DNA from: Aciditerrimonas ferrireducens
Lineage (GTDB): Bacteria > Actinomycetota > Acidimicrobiia > Acidimicrobiales > UBA8190
Direction of reading: 5' to 3'
Length of the DNA: 64,000 nt
Assembly: GCF_023130475.1 (NCBI RefSeq)
Contig: NZ_JAKHEX010000006.1
Coordinates: 1 to 64,000 of the forward strand
The notes beneath the pieces were generated by a model that saw nothing but the letters and a program-made list of their open reading frames with translations, searched no databases and had not been told where the DNA came from. The translations under genes were made by a program, and so were the position numbers. Shown here piece by piece: positions 63,374-64,000 of this stretch (within the stretch, counting starts at the first letter, position 1; the number at the start of each line of letters is the position of its first letter).

Positions 63374-64000
63374 CCACACCGCCGTCCGTTCCCCCCGCGA
63401 CCACCGACCGCCCGGTCCACGCCGCCGGCATCTTCGCCCTCAGCGGGACCCGCACCGTCCACCGCCTCGGCTTCGGGGCCATGCAGCTCACCGGCCCAGG
63501 GGTCTGGGGTCCCCCGGCCGACCCCGATGCCTGCATCGCGGTGCTCCGCCGGGCCGTCGAGCTCGGGGCCGACCTCATCGACACCGCCGACTCCTACGGC
63601 CCCACGGTGAGCGAGGAGCTCATCCGCCAGGCCCTCCACCCCTACCCCCCCGAGCTCCTTATCGCCACCAAGGCCGGCCTGGTCCGGACCGGGCCCGGTC
63701 AGTGGCACCCCGTCGGCCGCCCCGAGTACCTCCGCCAGCAGTGCGAGCTCAGCCTCCGCCGCCTCGGCGTCGAGGCCATCGACCTCTTCCAGCTCCATCG
63801 CGTCGACCCCCAGGTCCCCGCCGCCGACCAGTTCGGGGTGCTCGCCGAGCTCCGGCAGGAGGGCAAGATCCGCCTCGTGGGCCTCTCCGAGGTCGACGTC
63901 CCCACCATCCAGGCGGCCCAGGCGGTCGTCCCGGTGGCCAGCGTCCAGAACCGCTACAACCTCGCCGACCGGGCCGCCGAGCCGGTCCTCGAGTACTGCG
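63370..64000 (+). CDS. Aldo/keto reductase, N-terminal part
   Basis: The frame is open to the window edge, giving 210 residues of a (beta/alpha)8 NADPH-dependent reductase. The catalytic tetrad is visible: Asp and Tyr in DTADSYGP, Lys in ATKAGLV and His in LFQLHRVD. The GTG start overlaps the transporter stop (GTGA). TAGAAC lies 6 nt before the GTG, a weak form of the leaderless layout. The substrate is unknown. Confidence 0.85.
   Translation, partial: MTTPPSVPPATTDRPVHAAGIFALSGTRTVHRLGFGAMQLTGPGVWGPPADPDACIAVLRRAVELGADLIDTADSYGPTVSEELIRQALHPYPPELLIATKAGLVRTGPGQWHPVGRPEYLRQQCELSLRRLGVEAIDLFQLHRVDPQVPAADQFGVLAELRQEGKIRLVGLSEVDVPTIQAAQAVVPVASVQNRYNLADRAAEPVLEYC

Overview
The window is one continuous, very GC-rich, gene-dense piece of a bacterial chromosome. 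Actinobacterial traits are a fourth cytochrome oxidase subunit, a diheme QcrC in a qcrCAB cluster, a Rex-hemACDB gene order, MshA- and RsiG-type proteins, and very frequent GTG starts in four-base overlaps with the preceding stop. My inference is a respiring member of the class Acidimicrobiia or a close relative. I see no rRNA, tRNA, CRISPR array, transposase, integrase or prophage gene.

Layout. 1-2350: end of a nucleotide cyclase gene, a TetR regulator and an enoyl-CoA hydratase. 2356-6042: a TatA-like gene, then oxidase genes coxB, coxA and subunit IV. 6160-8196: an LCP-family enzyme and superoxide dismutase. 8328-12264 (minus): ctaE-qcrC-qcrA-qcrB. 12275-14521 (minus): a HelD helicase. 14664-19769: a hemE-hemH fusion, a porphyrinogen oxidase and an Lnt homologue. 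19760-23378: a HAD phosphatase and a large DUF2156 membrane protein. 23351-39706 (minus): a complete 14-gene nuoA-N operon. 39814-41154: a geranylgeranyl-reductase family enzyme. 41109-48731 (minus): a hypothetical gene, hemL, hemB, cobA-hemD, hemC, hemA and rex. 48815-53245 (minus): acyl-CoA ligase, SAM hydrolase, proC and a broken mshA-like gene. 53257-58004: an XRE regulator, an RsiG-like c-di-GMP-responsive anti-sigma, a zinc-ribbon protein, a beta-propeller lipoprotein and a GGDEF-EAL-DICT enzyme. 58102-64000: MFS exporter, MaoC hydratase, DoxX protein, MarR regulator with an ABC exporter, and the start of an aldo/keto reductase.

The genes mostly form an aerobic respiratory chain (complex I, bc complex, aa3-type oxidase) with the heme pathway that supplies it, and Rex as likely redox regulator. 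Three family-breaking length changes stand out. CoxA has lost about 27-29 residues carrying both adjacent CuB histidines. The tatA-like gene has a frameshifting 41-bp tandem duplication. The mshA-like gene lacks about 34 nt and is frameshifted. Either these genes are damaged in the organism or the assembly has collapsed and duplicated GC-rich stretches; reads are needed to decide.

Two positive signals deserve attention. Many genes start with GTG exactly 6-8 nt after a TAnnnT hexamer, the layout expected for leaderless transcripts; twice the hexamer begins with the TAG stop of the preceding gene. The protein at 53704-54249 carries the full E-x3-S-x2-R-x3-Q-x3-D c-di-GMP signature of RsiG plus a second near-copy, within 4 kb of a c-di-GMP-metabolising enzyme.
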